DNA of 64,000 nucleotides from JASHPR01 sp963729365 (GCA_963729365.1 CAVSNQ010000001.1:1-64000); one strand, 5' to 3'. Numbered from the stretch's first letter, positions 1 through 9,052 are shown. Made by a program: numbers and translations. The notes: a model not told the origin generated them from the letters alone.

Positions 1-175
1 TCAGTGTCGTCCGGATTGGTCCGCGAGCTGGCATGTTTGCTACCCGGTTGTCCGGACCCGTTCGCCTGGCGCGGGAAGTCGTTCGCCCGGGTGGCTCCCG
101 GGTTGGCTCCCAGAGGCCGCGCTAGCCTGCTGAACGTGGACCACGGCCACGCTGGCCTTGCGCGCCTGGCTCGTC

Positions 176-1009
176 TCATCCGTCGGCGAGGATCTCATTG
201 CACAGATCGACGCACTCGTCGCAGATATACACGCCGGGACCACCCACGAGCTTTTTGACCTGCTTCTGGCTCTTTCCGCAAAACGAGCAGGCGAGATCAA
301 CGTTGCCTCGTTTGCGGCGGCGCCGCTTCCCGGGGCCGACGTAAGAGTCGAGGTCTCTCTTCATGACGGCGATGCTCACGCCGAGGTGGCCGAGCACACG
401 CCGGGCACGCGAACCAGGATCAAGCGCCAGCGCGGCGAGCAGGTGCTCGGTGCCCACCTCGGCTCGCCCGGTCTGCTGGGCAATCGCGGCCGCATGCTGT
501 ATCGCCTCACGTGCCTCAGCCGACTCCTGTGGCGGCCGCTCGCCGGGCAGACCTCCTCCTCCAGGGAACAACTCGTGCGCGGCGGCGCGTACCGCGCCGA
601 CCCGCACGCCCAGCTGCTCCAGAACGCCGGCGGCTACCCCCTCATGGAACAGCCCGATCAGCAGGTGATGGGTGCCCACCTCGCCTGCCCCGTCAGCGGC
701 GGCCTCCCGCCTGGCCGCCTCCAGGCAGCCCCCCATAGGTGCGCTCAACCTCCAGGTCTGCGGCGCGCGCTGCCGCCGGTCCGCAAAGCGCTGCCTGGCC
801 GCCTGCTTGGATACCCCTATCCGCTGGCCGATCTCGTTCCAGGAACACCCCACCCGGCGCGCCTCCTCCACGAACTGGCCGATCAGCTCGTCTGCGCACC
901 AGGCCAGCTCTTCGCTGACCGTCAGGGCCGCCTCGATCCGGTCGAGCGGCGCGCCCGGCGCTTGCTCGCGCACCGCGTCTGCCAGCTCCGTGATACTTAC
1001 CGCCGCCAC
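176..1009 (-). CDS. Clp N-terminal repeat protein with HTH and ClpX-type zinc finger, no ATPase
   Basis: 277 residues. Residues 55-76 (CSWNEIGQRIGVSKQAARQR) look like a sigma-70-region-4-type helix-turn-helix. Two Clp N-domain repeats follow, marked by GTHHLL near 112 and GTEHLL near 186. The C terminus is a ClpX-type C4 zinc finger with Cys241, 244, 263 and 266. There is no AAA+ module, so it is not an unfoldase; it carries the substrate/adaptor-binding modules of ClpC and ClpX plus a possible DNA-binding segment. Related actinobacterial proteins exist, but I know of no assigned function. A role as a Clp adaptor or a stress-responsive regulator is inference. Two palindromes lie just upstream of its start. 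Confidence 0.85.
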   Translation of the reverse strand: MAAVSITELADAVREQAPGAPLDRIEAALTVSEELAWCADELIGQFVEEARRVGCSWNEIGQRIGVSKQAARQRFADRRQRAPQTWRLSAPMGGCLEAARREAAADGAGEVGTHHLLIGLFHEGVAAGVLEQLGVRVGAVRAAAHELFPGGGGLPGERPPQESAEAREAIQHAAAIAQQTGRAEVGTEHLLAALALDPGSRARRVLGHLGVSIAVMKRDLDSYVGPGKRRRRKRGNVDLACSFCGKSQKQVKKLVGGPGVYICDECVDLCNEILADG

Positions 1010-1012
1010 ATC

Positions 1013-1054
1013 GACAACGTAACGTTGTCTCGGGAGGGCGTCAAGCTAAGCTTG
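1013..1054. promoter_or_regulatory. Two palindromes upstream of the Clp-N/zinc-finger gene
   Basis: GACAACGT-A-ACGTTGTC occupies 1013-1029 and CAAGCT-A-AGCTTG occupies 1042-1054. Both are perfect around a single central base and lie 4 to 45 bases upstream of the GTG start at 1009. Their position fits an operator. Autoregulation by the gene's own helix-turn-helix is inference. Confidence 0.45.
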
Positions 1055-1079
1055 TCACCCTTGACGCGGGCCTCGCTGG

Positions 1080-1473
1080 CTACAGCGGCTCGCTGAAGTA
1101 CCAGCGATGGCCCTCGGGGTCATCCACCGTGTAGCTGTGCGTGCAGCCTGCCCGCATCGAGACCTCGGACACCTCAGCTCCCGCAGCCTGCGTGCGCTCG
1201 CGGTGCGCCAGCAGATCGGTGATCGTGATGCACTGCAGCTGGGTGACCTCGCCCAGCTTGGCAGGTCCCCGGAAGCCCGGCCCAGGCGAGCCCCAGCATG
1301 ATCACACCGCCGTTGCCGGTCAGCAGCTCGCCGTGCCGCACCGTCCCGTCGCTTTGCCGGTCGCGTGCCCGCTCGGTGAAACCGAACGCCCTGATCAGCC
1401 AGTCCATCGCCGCACCCGCGTCCTCATACAGCAGATAGGGAACGACCTGCGGGTCCGTGCCATACTCCGGCAT
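1080..1473 (-). pseudogene. VOC/glyoxalase-like protein, frameshifted
   Basis: The N-terminal half starts at the ATG at 1473 (MPEYGTDPQVVPYLLYEDAG) and has the typical VOC beta-alpha opening. Near 1280-1295 the homology jumps frame: the other frame continues with GEVTQLQCITITDLLAHRER and ends TVDDPEGHRWYFSEPL, the classic C-terminal VOC motif, stopping at 1080. Joined, it would give a normal protein of about 130 residues. The break needs a single-base change in a GC-rich run. It could be a real pseudogene or a sequencing error; other genes in this window break the same way. The substrate is unknown. Confidence 0.65.
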
Positions 1474-1766
1474 GACAGCCACGCTACCGCCGCAAGGCGG
1501 GCTCGTTCGCTGACATGCGGCACGCCAGAACCGATGACCCCCTGCTTGCAAAGGTGGTGGCCACGACTGGCGGACCTGCAGCCGCACAGGTCAAGCGTGC
1601 TGTCGGTTGCTCCGTGGATGACCGTGAATCGCCGTGGGTGACTCCCCTTACGGGCACGTGGCGGGCACGGGCCAGGCTCATGACTGGATCGCTTGATCAT
1701 CAGATCCGTAGATCAATTGGCACTTGCCATCCGGGCGGTGGGCCTATGACTCGGCCGTGATCTAGT

Positions 1767-2387
1767 GTGGCGGCTATGGAGGACGCGTCCTTTCGCGTCT
1801 CGGATGCCGAGCGCGAGCAGGTTGTCCTTTCGCTTCGCGATCACCTTATGGCGGGGCGCCTGACGCCGGAGGAGTTCTCCGAACGAGCCGAGGCTGCGCT
1901 CAAAGCCCGCGTCAGCGGGGAACTGGCGCGTGTCCAGGAAGACCTGCCGGGCGTCTCCCCTCAGACCGTGCCGTCGCGCCGCAAGCCGACCCGTTTCACC
2001 ACGGCTTTGTTCGGTCGTGTCACGCGACGGGCACGGCTGCGGCTACGCAGGTGGACCTTCTTGGTCAGTGCTTGCGGAGACCTGGATTTCGATCTACGCG
2101 AGGCCACAATCGACCTTCCGCAGACAGCCGTGACGGTCTTGGTGGCCTTCGGCAACGTCGATGTCTATGTGCCCGAGGGCATCAACGTCGACGTCGGCGG
2201 GTTCACCATCTTTGGTCATCGCCGCGAGTGGGGGCGCGACGTCGGTCGGCCGGACGCCCCGACCTTGCAGGTTCGCGCGCTCGGCTGCGGGACGGTCGAT
2301 GTATGGCGGGTGCCGCACGAAATGCGAGGCAGCTACCGCGACATCATTCTCGAGCTCAGGGAACGCCAGCGCCAGCTTCCGGCGTGA
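1767..2387 (+). CDS. DUF1707 (SHOCT-like) protein with LiaF-like C-terminal domain
   Basis: 206 residues from a GTG start; an in-frame ATG at 1776 is an equally good start. Residues 9-60 carry the DUF1707 signature (FRVSDAEREQVV, then GRLTPEEFSERAE), common at the N terminus of actinobacterial membrane-associated regulators. The C-terminal half (residues 110-190) has repeating short beta segments with FGNVDVYVPEG, resembling the LiaF/cell-wall-active antibiotic response domain. The middle is Arg-rich and has no convincing transmembrane helix. A cell-envelope stress role is inferred from domain family only. Confidence 0.8.
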   Translation: MAAMEDASFRVSDAEREQVVLSLRDHLMAGRLTPEEFSERAEAALKARVSGELARVQEDLPGVSPQTVPSRRKPTRFTTALFGRVTRRARLRLRRWTFLVSACGDLDFDLREATIDLPQTAVTVLVAFGNVDVYVPEGINVDVGGFTIFGHRREWGRDVGRPDAPTLQVRALGCGTVDVWRVPHEMRGSYRDIILELRERQRQLPA

Positions 2388-2603
2388 AACGGATGTGGCA
2401 CGACCTCTGGGGTAGGTACACGGCTCCGGAGGCCGCGTTCATGGCCTGGCGAAACTGCCTGATCCGAGCTACGCCAGCCCGGCGCTGGTGGTAGTGCCCG
2501 AGGACAAGAGCGGCACAGCCCTCGCGTGGATTCTTCGCTTCCATCGTGATTTCCTCTGTGCGGTGGCCAGGCGCCGGGACAAGGCCACCAGATCGAGGGC
2601 ACG

Positions 2604-3137
2604 ATGTCGCACGACAAGATCAGGGCAGCAGCCCGCGAGCGCATGGCGGAGACAGGCGAGCCGTATGCCACCGCCCGGCGCGAGGCCGTCAAGAACTACC
2701 AGGGAGCCGGAGCCGTCTCGTCCTCCAGCGCGAGATGGTTCGCTCTCGACTACAGCGATATGGGCCGGGTTTCCCTGTGGGATGCCACCCGGCGGGGTGG
2801 GGGCCCGGGACACGGGGGCGTGGAGGTCGACTCCGCCGTGCTGCGGGTTCGGGTGCCCGATTTCCATCTGGACATCCCTCGCGGCTCGGTGCGGTCGGCC
2901 GCCCGCTCTCAGCACCAGACTCGGGGAACGATCGGGGTACACGGTCGCCGAGGGCGCTGGCTCGTGAACGGCTCGCACGACAGTTTGGTCGAGCTCGTCA
3001 TCGATCCGCCCTGCTATCTGCCCCGGCAACTCAGTACAGTTTTTCGCAAGGTGGAGGTCAGCTCACTGATCATCAGCCTCGTCGACCCCGACGGCTTCAT
3101 CGCCGCAGTCGAAGGTGATGGTGCACGCGGGGACTGA
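2604..3137 (+). CDS. Conserved actinobacterial hypothetical protein
   Basis: 177 residues starting MSHDKIRAAARERMAETGEP, a start I associate with small actinobacterial proteins of unknown function: an N-terminal helix of the type seen in short DNA- or protein-binding proteins. The remainder is beta-rich (VLRVRVPDFHLDIPRGS, then WLVNGSHDSLVELVIDPP). There is no signal peptide, membrane helix or catalytic motif. It is isolated, with about 215 bases without a gene before it and about 265 after it. No function is assigned. Confidence 0.6.
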   Translation: MSHDKIRAAARERMAETGEPYATARREAVKNYQGAGAVSSSSARWFALDYSDMGRVSLWDATRRGGGPGHGGVEVDSAVLRVRVPDFHLDIPRGSVRSAARSQHQTRGTIGVHGRRGRWLVNGSHDSLVELVIDPPCYLPRQLSTVFRKVEVSSLIISLVDPDGFIAAVEGDGARGD

Positions 3138-3404
3138 GGCTGGGACTTCCTGCTCTTGCCCGTCTTCTTCGCAGCCGCCGAACTCCAGGTGAGTGCGAGG
3201 AAGACGACCCGTGCGGGCAGCGTCTGCCTGACGACTGAGCCTGGTTGATCAGTGGCTTCGCTGTGGCTGGGCCCGGCGTGCGCCGCGGCACTCCCTCGGT
3301 CTTCCGTATTCCGTCCGTACACTTGTGCACTGTGGCTGAAGAGGCTAATCGGCAAGGTGCTGGGACACGATGCGCGTCGTCCGCCGCCGCAGCCGACCGA
3401 TGGC

Positions 3405-3905
3405 ATGGTGCGCTCGGTGCAGATCGAGCCGCTCACGGAGGCGGACGTCTCATCCGCTGTCGCGTTTGCTGTGCGTGTCCTTCGGGTGAAGCCTGGTGAC
3501 CTTGGCGAGCAGTTCGCCTCGGACATTACCGATGATCTGCGCCACATGTTCGTCGCCAAGGCCGGCGGCCAGGTAGTCGCCTACGGCAGGGTCATCGAGC
3601 TGGCAGCGGATGAGGCGGGCCCGGGAACTCCGGCTGGTTGCTACCTCAGCGGCGTGCTGGTGGATCCGGCGTGGCGGCGCCGGGGTATCGCCGCTCAGTT
3701 GACGCAGGCCCGCCTGCGCTGGGCTTTCGCCCGTACCGACAAAGTGTTCTATGTGACCGGGGCGGATAACGTCGCCTCTCTTCATCTTCATGCGGCATTC
3801 GGTTTCCAGAAGATGAAGCGCTTCCGGAGCGAACGGTCCGCCGCTGGTGAGGACGTGCTGTCGCAGCTCGCGAGGATGGCGGAGAGAATTCTCGGATCTG
3901 AGTGA
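3405..3905 (+). CDS. GNAT family N-acetyltransferase
   Basis: 166 residues from the ATG at 3405; the frame stays open upstream, but the extra residues are low-quality and lack GNAT homology. The acetyl-CoA motif A is clear: YLSGVLVDPAWRRRGIAAQL, with R-R-G-I-A as the pyrophosphate loop. It is followed by SLHLHAAFGFQKMKRF, the usual motif B (N-x-x-x-x-x-h-Y-x-x-x-GF pattern). It probably acetylates an amine substrate using acetyl-CoA; the substrate cannot be predicted. No operon partners. Confidence 0.8.
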   Translation: MVRSVQIEPLTEADVSSAVAFAVRVLRVKPGDLGEQFASDITDDLRHMFVAKAGGQVVAYGRVIELAADEAGPGTPAGCYLSGVLVDPAWRRRGIAAQLTQARLRWAFARTDKVFYVTGADNVASLHLHAAFGFQKMKRFRSERSAAGEDVLSQLARMAERILGSE

Positions 3906-4173
3906 AGCAGCTACCCGCTCGACAAAAGGACGCTGTTCGCCTGCGAAGGACAAGCAGACGTCGTAACTCCACTCGGGGGGACCCTGAATTATCCACTCCG
4001 TTTTGCTACCGCTGGCGACGCTCTGGGTTGGTCGCGAACCAGCGATGCAGTCATCCCGGCCGCCGGTAGCATGCCGCCATGGTCACCTCCAGTCCGGACC
4101 CGGACGGGCAGCCGGTGAACCTGCCAGCCGTCTGCGGTGCGTGCGGCACGATCTTCCCGAGCGGAATGACAAT
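3906..4173. other. Gap with a short unassigned open frame
   Basis: No convincing gene. An ATG at 4079 opens a short frame whose first 32 codons include VCGACGTIFPSG, which looks like the beginning of a zinc-ribbon-type protein. It then runs through the tRNA terminator and the tRNA itself and stops there, so it is probably a truncated remnant. Confidence 0.35.
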
Positions 4174-4206
4174 AGCAAAAGGCCCCTTCCGCTGCCGGGA
4201 GGGGCC
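4174..4206 (-). terminator. Rho-independent terminator of tRNA-Arg
   Basis: On the minus strand, 12 bases after the tRNA end, GGCCCCTCCC pairs with GGAAGGGGCC around a six-base loop. A TTTT tract and further T-rich sequence (4174-4180) follow. Confidence 0.8.
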
Positions 4207-4217
4207 TCTGACCTGGG

Positions 4218-4290
4218 CGCGCTCGGAGGGACTCGAACCCCCAACCTTCTGATCCGTAGTCAGATGCTCTATCCGTTGAGCTACGAGCGC
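4218..4290 (-). tRNA. tRNA-Arg (anticodon ACG)
   Basis: 73-nucleotide cloverleaf on the minus strand. The acceptor stem GCGCTCG pairs with CGAGCGC. The D arm has AGCTC...GAGC. The anticodon stem TCTGA/TCAGA holds the loop CTACGGA (ACG, read as ICG). The T arm contains GGTTCGAGTCC. No CCA is encoded. Confidence 0.95.
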
Positions 4291-4334
4291 AGCAGACCCC
4301 GAGTGTACCGGTTAGCTGGGAGAGCGCGAACTGA

Positions 4335-4907
4335 TCACTGGCCCTGAGTTCGAGGGTGGACCAGCCGCATGCCGATCCAGGCGGCCGCGACGCCGACCGC
4401 CACGCCGACAAGAGTGTCGGCGAAGCGGAGGATCGGCTGCTCCCAGGCGTCATGCGGGGTCACGGCAGCCACGATCATGACGACTGCCGTAGTGATCGCG
4501 GCCGTGACGGCGTCACCGCGGCGGCCGATCAGCATGGCGACCAAGGCGCTGGCGCCGATCAGGACCGCCAGCGCCCAAGGGTGGAACGGCAGGAACACCA
4601 GGTAGACCAGGCAGAGGACAAAGCTCACCGTTGTGGCCGCCATCCGTGACACCGCGGCGGCCACGCTCTGCATGTAGCTGTCCCGGCACACGAAGATTGT
4701 GGCGATCACCGCCCACAGCCCGCCAAGCATGTCGTCGGCCCGGGAGATGGAGTACACGTCGGACAGCAGGTCCGTCACGAGCCAGTAGGTGATCAGGCAC
4801 GCGACGGCCAGCACACCGCACTCCACGATGGCGACCCGGGCTTCAGCCCAGCTGAGGTGGCGGATTGCCGGTGACACGGCGTCCCCCTTTTCCGATACCG
4901 CTGCCAA
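4335..4907 (-). CDS. FUSC-family-like integral membrane protein
   Basis: 190 residues with about six hydrophobic segments in FUSC/aromatic-acid-exporter style: the first at about 27-45, then paired helices around 60-75, 85-115 and 120-165. The sequence MLGGLWAVIATIFVCRDSY matches the typical opening of the FUSC N-terminal domain, and LRFADTLVGVAVGVAAAWI matches its conserved final helix (R-x-x-D-T-x-x-G). Short proteins of this type often consist of the membrane domain alone. Export of an unknown small molecule is inference. Confidence 0.75.
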   Translation of the reverse strand: MAAVSEKGDAVSPAIRHLSWAEARVAIVECGVLAVACLITYWLVTDLLSDVYSISRADDMLGGLWAVIATIFVCRDSYMQSVAAAVSRMAATTVSFVLCLVYLVFLPFHPWALAVLIGASALVAMLIGRRGDAVTAAITTAVVMIVAAVTPHDAWEQPILRFADTLVGVAVGVAAAWIGMRLVHPRTQGQ

Positions 4908-5135
4908 AACCTACCTTGCCGTCGAACGGCCAAAGCGGACCGTAACCTCGAGGCCTCCCCGGGCCGGGGTTGCGCTGCGAGCACGGCGCCTTTCGCGCAT
5001 GCGATCGCATGGACAATGGCGAGGCCGAGCCTGCCCGCCAGCATGGCGGAGCCGGTCGCCGCCGAGTTGCTGGAACGGCTGGAAGAGGCGGTCGGTCCCC
5101 GCTGCCGGGATAACTGGCCCGGAGTTGGGCGGTCA

Positions 5136-6440
5136 CTACTGCGCCTTCTCGCGCTCAGCGCGCGACGCGGACGGCTCATCGGGCTGACCGGGTGCCGGCT
5201 CCGCGTATGCTCGGGCGACGGTTGCCCGGTTGAAGACCCGCCAGGTGGTGGCCGACACGATGACCGCGACCACGAACCCGACCCAGTACGGGGCGGTGAT
5301 CCCGAACTTGGCCGCGATCACGCCGCCGAGCACGGCGCCGACGCAGTTGCCTCCGGCCGCGATGAACAGGCTCGTGCTGGCGACCCGGCCGAGCATCTCC
5401 GGTGGCGTCAGTCGCTGCCGCAGCGTGGTTCCGACGATCGTCCACAACGCAGCGTGGACGCCGAACGCGAACAGCATGAACCCGACGAAGTATGCGCTGC
5501 GTGAGGTGGCCAGGGCGAGGTGCAGACCCGCCTCGATCAGCAGCCCGATCCTGATTGTCCAGGTTGCCGTGACCCGCTTGATGAGCCAGCCGCCGCATGC
5601 GGACCCGAGGAGGGCGCCGACGGCCTCGCACGTGAACAGCGTGCCGTAGCCGACGGCGCCCAGGTGGAGCCGCTCCTTCACCAGCAACACCAGCACCGCG
5701 GTCGCCGCGGTGAGCGTGAGATTCAGCAACCCGATCAAGACCGTCATCGTGCGCAGTACCCGCTGGTGTGCCAGCCAGTGAAACCCTTCGGCAAGCTCGG
5801 CCCGGGCCGAGCGTTGCCGCCGCACTCGGCGATCGCCGTCGGCCTCGGCCTCGGTGCGCGACGACGCCCGGTAGGTCCCCGCCACCAGCCCGACAAGGAC
5901 AGCGCTCGCCGCATACGTTCCCGCGTTGACAAAAAACGGGACGCACGCGGCCAGCACGAACAGGAATCCGCCGAGCGGCCCAGCGATCATCTGCTGCATC
6001 AGCGTGGTCCCGCCAACAAGCCAGCCGTTCGCGCGCTCGAGCCGCGCACGGGGCACGACGGAGGAGATCATCGCCTGGCTCGCTGAACGGAAGACGACCT
6101 CGCCCGCATTGATGACGAATAGCACGGTATCCAGCAGTGCGATGCTGGACGACCCGGCCAGCAGTGCGGTGGCCAAGATGCCCATCGCGGCGACCCTTGT
6201 CCAGTCGATCGCGACCATCAGCCGCCGCCGGTCGACCCGGTCGACAAGTACGCCGCCAGGCAGGGCGAACAGCAGCCATGGCAGCCACGCCACGCCGAAC
6301 GTGGCGGATACGATCAGCGGGCTCCTGGTATGCGCCGCGACGAACAGCGGCGCCGCGATCGTGGCCAGGCCGCTGCCCAGAGCAGACATCGTGCTGGCCG
6401 TCCACAGCTTGGCGAACCGCGAGCCAAGTGCCTCCGCCAC
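5136..6440 (-). CDS. MFS transporter, EntS/Tap-like 12-helix exporter
   Basis: 434 residues with about 12 hydrophobic helices. The opening FAKLWTASTMSALGSGLATI and the loop GGVLVDRVDRRRLM (MFS motif A variant between helices 2 and 3) are typical of the MFS_3 family of drug and siderophore exporters. The C terminus is a short charged cytoplasmic tail (EPAPGQPDEPSASRAEREKA). Stand-alone gene. A small-molecule efflux role is a family-level inference and the substrate is unknown. Confidence 0.85.
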   Translation of the reverse strand: MAEALGSRFAKLWTASTMSALGSGLATIAAPLFVAAHTRSPLIVSATFGVAWLPWLLFALPGGVLVDRVDRRRLMVAIDWTRVAAMGILATALLAGSSSIALLDTVLFVINAGEVVFRSASQAMISSVVPRARLERANGWLVGGTTLMQQMIAGPLGGFLFVLAACVPFFVNAGTYAASAVLVGLVAGTYRASSRTEAEADGDRRVRRQRSARAELAEGFHWLAHQRVLRTMTVLIGLLNLTLTAATAVLVLLVKERLHLGAVGYGTLFTCEAVGALLGSACGGWLIKRVTATWTIRIGLLIEAGLHLALATSRSAYFVGFMLFAFGVHAALWTIVGTTLRQRLTPPEMLGRVASTSLFIAAGGNCVGAVLGGVIAAKFGITAPYWVGFVVAVIVSATTWRVFNRATVARAYAEPAPGQPDEPSASRAEREKAQ

Positions 6441-6620
6441 GTCGAGTGACGCTACCCGAGCCGCCGTGGGGTCAGGACAAATTACCGGGTAACGGAACGG
6501 TTGTGATTACCGGACCGACCAGGGCTGGGCCGAGCCCTCACGCTGGAGATGGCAGGCCGGGCAGAACCCGGCCGGCCCGACCTGCTCCTGGCAGGAAGGT
6601 CCGGCGTTATACACGTTTGA

Positions 6621-8921
6621 TCATATTCTGGCCATGTCCACGAATCGACTGTAATGGCCCTGGAATGCCACGGTTACTGTTGCGGTCGGTCCATTGCGAT
6701 GCTTGGCCACGATGAAATCCGCCTCACCCGCCCGTGGTGACTCCCGCTCATAAGCATCTTCTCGGTGCAAAAGTATTACAACGTCACTATCCTGCTCGAT
6801 CGAACCTGATTCGCGCAAATCGGCCAAAAGCGGGCGCTTGTCGGTTCGCTGCTCGGGACCGCGGTTCAGCTGGGCTACGGCGACGACAGGGACGTTGAGC
6901 TCCTTAGCCAGCAGCTTCAGCGACCGGGACATGTCCGAGACCTCCTGCTGCCTGTTCTCGACCCGCTTCGGGGAGGTCATCAGCTGCAGGTAATCGATGA
7001 TCACCAGGCGCAGGTCGTGCCGCTGCTTGAGGCGCCGGCACTTGGCCCGGATCTCCATCATCGACATGTTCGGCGAGTCGTCGATGAACATGGGGGCGTC
7101 CACCACCTCGCTCATCCGCCGGGCCAGCCGGGTCCAGTCCTCTTCGCCCATCTGGCCGGTCCGCATCGAGTGCAGCGGGACCCGTGCCTCGGCCGAGAGC
7201 AACCGCATGGTGATCTCGTTGCGGCTCATCTCCAGGCTGAAGATCACCGTGGTCAGGCCCGCCTTGACCGATGCCGCCCGGGCGAGATCAAGCGCCAGGG
7301 TCGAGTTATGGGTCGGGATCATGCCTTGGCCCGCGAGGTAGAGCCGATCCGGGCTGTCCACCTGAACGCAGCGCACGGGCCGCGGTGGCACCCGTCGGAC
7401 GTCAACGATGTGCCGCCACCGGAACCGCTCCGGGTCATGCCGCAGCCGCTCCTTGTGCAGCCGCTGCTTGCGGCTCAGCAGGAACAGCTGGTCATCAGTC
7501 GTGAAGCTCACCAGGTAGCGGAGAGAAGCCGCCGCGCCGCGCCGCGCCTTCCTGGCCGGGATCGAGCACTGGTAGCCGAGGCTGAGGACCAGTTCCCGGA
7601 CATCCTGCGCCAGCCTGTGGCTGGTCACCGGCATGCGGATGGCCCCAGCACGGGTCACGGTCCCGCCGACGTCGAGGATTCCGGCCAGCAGCGCCCGGCG
7701 CTGCGCCTCGCTGGCGCGGAGATAGGGAGCCGGGATGCGCTCTTCCTTGTCGCCGAGAAGCGCGGTGCAGTCGGCGGCCTCGGCCCGCATGGCGATTTCG
7801 GGCTCCGCGACGGTAGAACCCGCCGCCGCTGACTTAACGCGGCCAAGCCAGACGCCGAGCGCATACGGCGGGATGGGCAGGTCAGCCTCGGGCAGATCGA
7901 ACGGCTTGCACACCGGCACGGCGTGTTCTGGGTGTCCATGGCCGGCCCGGTGCTCGAGCGCCGCTGCGATCTGCTCGGTGGTCACCACCGCTGGGCTCGT
8001 GGCTTCGCTCAACCCGGTTGGCTTGGCCTCCTCGTGCCGGGCCCAAGTGACCCACTGATGCTGGCCGTCGGCCACGATGACCTCGCCGGTTGAGAACGCC
8101 ACCTCGTAGCACGGCCGCCCGTGCATGACCTCGGTGACCGCGACGACGTTCACCGGACGTCCGTCCGCGCCGATCAGCTCATCGCCGACGCGGACCTCGC
8201 CCATCGTGGTCCACCCGGCCGGCGTCGGCAGCGGAGTGTCCAGCGCCAGCGCCTTGCCGAGCGCGGGCCTCGCCGCGATCACGATCATCTGGCCCGGATG
8301 CAGGCCGTTGGTCAGCGCGTCCAGATCAGCGAACCCGGTAGGCACCCCGGTCAGCACGCCGCCCCGGCTGCCGATGGCCTCGATCTCGTCGAGCGCGCCC
8401 GGCATGATCTCGGACAGCGCCAGGTAGTCCTCGCTGACACGCCGGTCGGTGACCGCGTATACCTCGGCTTCGGCCCGGTCGACGATCTCGTCGGCCTCCC
8501 CGTCGCCTGAGTACCCGAGCTGGACGATGCGGGTGCCCGCCTCCACCAGGCGGCGCAGGATGGCCCGCTCGCGCACGATGCGGGCGTAGTAGCCCGCGTT
8601 CGCGGCCGTCGGCACGCTGGCCATGAGCGTGTGCAGGTACGGCGCCCCGCCCACCCGGGCGATCTCGCCGCGCTTGGTCAGCTCGTTCGCCACGGTGACC
8701 GGATCGGCCGGCTCGCCCCGCCCGTACAGGTCGAGAATGACCTCATGCACAAGCTGGTGCGCGGGCCGGTAGTGATCACCAGGCCGGATCACCTCGAGCA
8801 CATCGGAGATCGCGTCCTTGGACATCAGCATCCCGCCGAGAACGCACTGCTCCGCTGCCAGGTCGTGCGGGGGGGTCCGCTCGAACTCCTCACCGCGGGG
8901 GGCTATCTCCGCCACGCTCAC
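6621..8921 (-). CDS. dnaB: Replicative DNA helicase DnaB, intein-containing precursor
   Basis: The 766-residue precursor splices to a 450-residue DnaB. I choose the GTG at 8921 because GGGGGAGG precedes it and the protein then starts just before FERTPPHDLAAEQCVLGGML, the canonical DnaB N-terminal primase-binding domain. The open frame continues 72 codons further upstream without homology. The RecA-like domain begins at LTGVPTGFADLDALTNGLHP. Walker A (ARPALGK-S) is split by the intein at 7305-8252. Downstream, FSLEMS, Walker B LVIIDYLQLM and SDVVILLHREDAY are intact. It unwinds DNA at the fork and acts with DciA, encoded in this window. It lies next to rplI-rpsR-ssb-rpsF, as in other actinobacteria. 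Confidence 0.97.
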   Translation of the reverse strand: MSVAEIAPRGEEFERTPPHDLAAEQCVLGGMLMSKDAISDVLEVIRPGDHYRPAHQLVHEVILDLYGRGEPADPVTVANELTKRGEIARVGGAPYLHTLMASVPTAANAGYYARIVRERAILRRLVEAGTRIVQLGYSGDGEADEIVDRAEAEVYAVTDRRVSEDYLALSEIMPGALDEIEAIGSRGGVLTGVPTGFADLDALTNGLHPGQMIVIAARPALGKALALDTPLPTPAGWTTMGEVRVGDELIGADGRPVNVVAVTEVMHGRPCYEVAFSTGEVIVADGQHQWVTWARHEEAKPTGLSEATSPAVVTTEQIAAALEHRAGHGHPEHAVPVCKPFDLPEADLPIPPYALGVWLGRVKSAAAGSTVAEPEIAMRAEAADCTALLGDKEERIPAPYLRASEAQRRALLAGILDVGGTVTRAGAIRMPVTSHRLAQDVRELVLSLGYQCSIPARKARRGAAASLRYLVSFTTDDQLFLLSRKQRLHKERLRHDPERFRWRHIVDVRRVPPRPVRCVQVDSPDRLYLAGQGMIPTHNSTLALDLARAASVKAGLTTVIFSLEMSRNEITMRLLSAEARVPLHSMRTGQMGEEDWTRLARRMSEVVDAPMFIDDSPNMSMMEIRAKCRRLKQRHDLRLVIIDYLQLMTSPKRVENRQQEVSDMSRSLKLLAKELNVPVVAVAQLNRGPEQRTDKRPLLADLRESGSIEQDSDVVILLHREDAYERESPRAGEADFIVAKHRNGPTATVTVAFQGHYSRFVDMARI
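7305..8252 (-). mobile_element. Class 3 intein in DnaB Walker A, homing endonuclease inactivated
   Basis: 316-residue intein between the P-loop lysine (8253-8255) and serine (7302-7304). It starts ALALDTPLPTPAGW with Ala, not Cys or Ser, and ends MIPTHN before Ser+1. It shows the class 3 W-C-T signature: block B ADGQHQW (His and Trp two apart), block F VRCVQVDSP with Cys as branching nucleophile, and Thr in PTHN. The middle keeps both LAGLIDADG helices (YALGVWLGRV and RALLAGILDVGG), but the acidic residue expected in each (LGDG, LxDxDG) is Arg and Gly, so DNA cleavage should be lost. Splicing should still work because the block A, B, F and G residues are intact. Confidence 0.9.
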
Positions 8922-9052
8922 CCAGTGCCACCTCCCCCATTGCGGCGCATTCCCGCGGCTGCCCGCGCGGGCCAATGAAGCCGTTCTATCGGACGGCTCC
9001 GACAGTCTGGCTCCAGAGCCGGAAAGACGTCCAGCGCTGCTGTGCACAGGCC

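Noticed and set aside
3252..3404. N-terminal extension of the GNAT gene
   Set aside because: Open frame but no GNAT homology; the ATG at 3405 begins the recognisable fold.
4174..4290. Integration attachment site at tRNA-Arg
   Set aside because: I saw no integrase and no second copy of the tRNA 3' end within the window.
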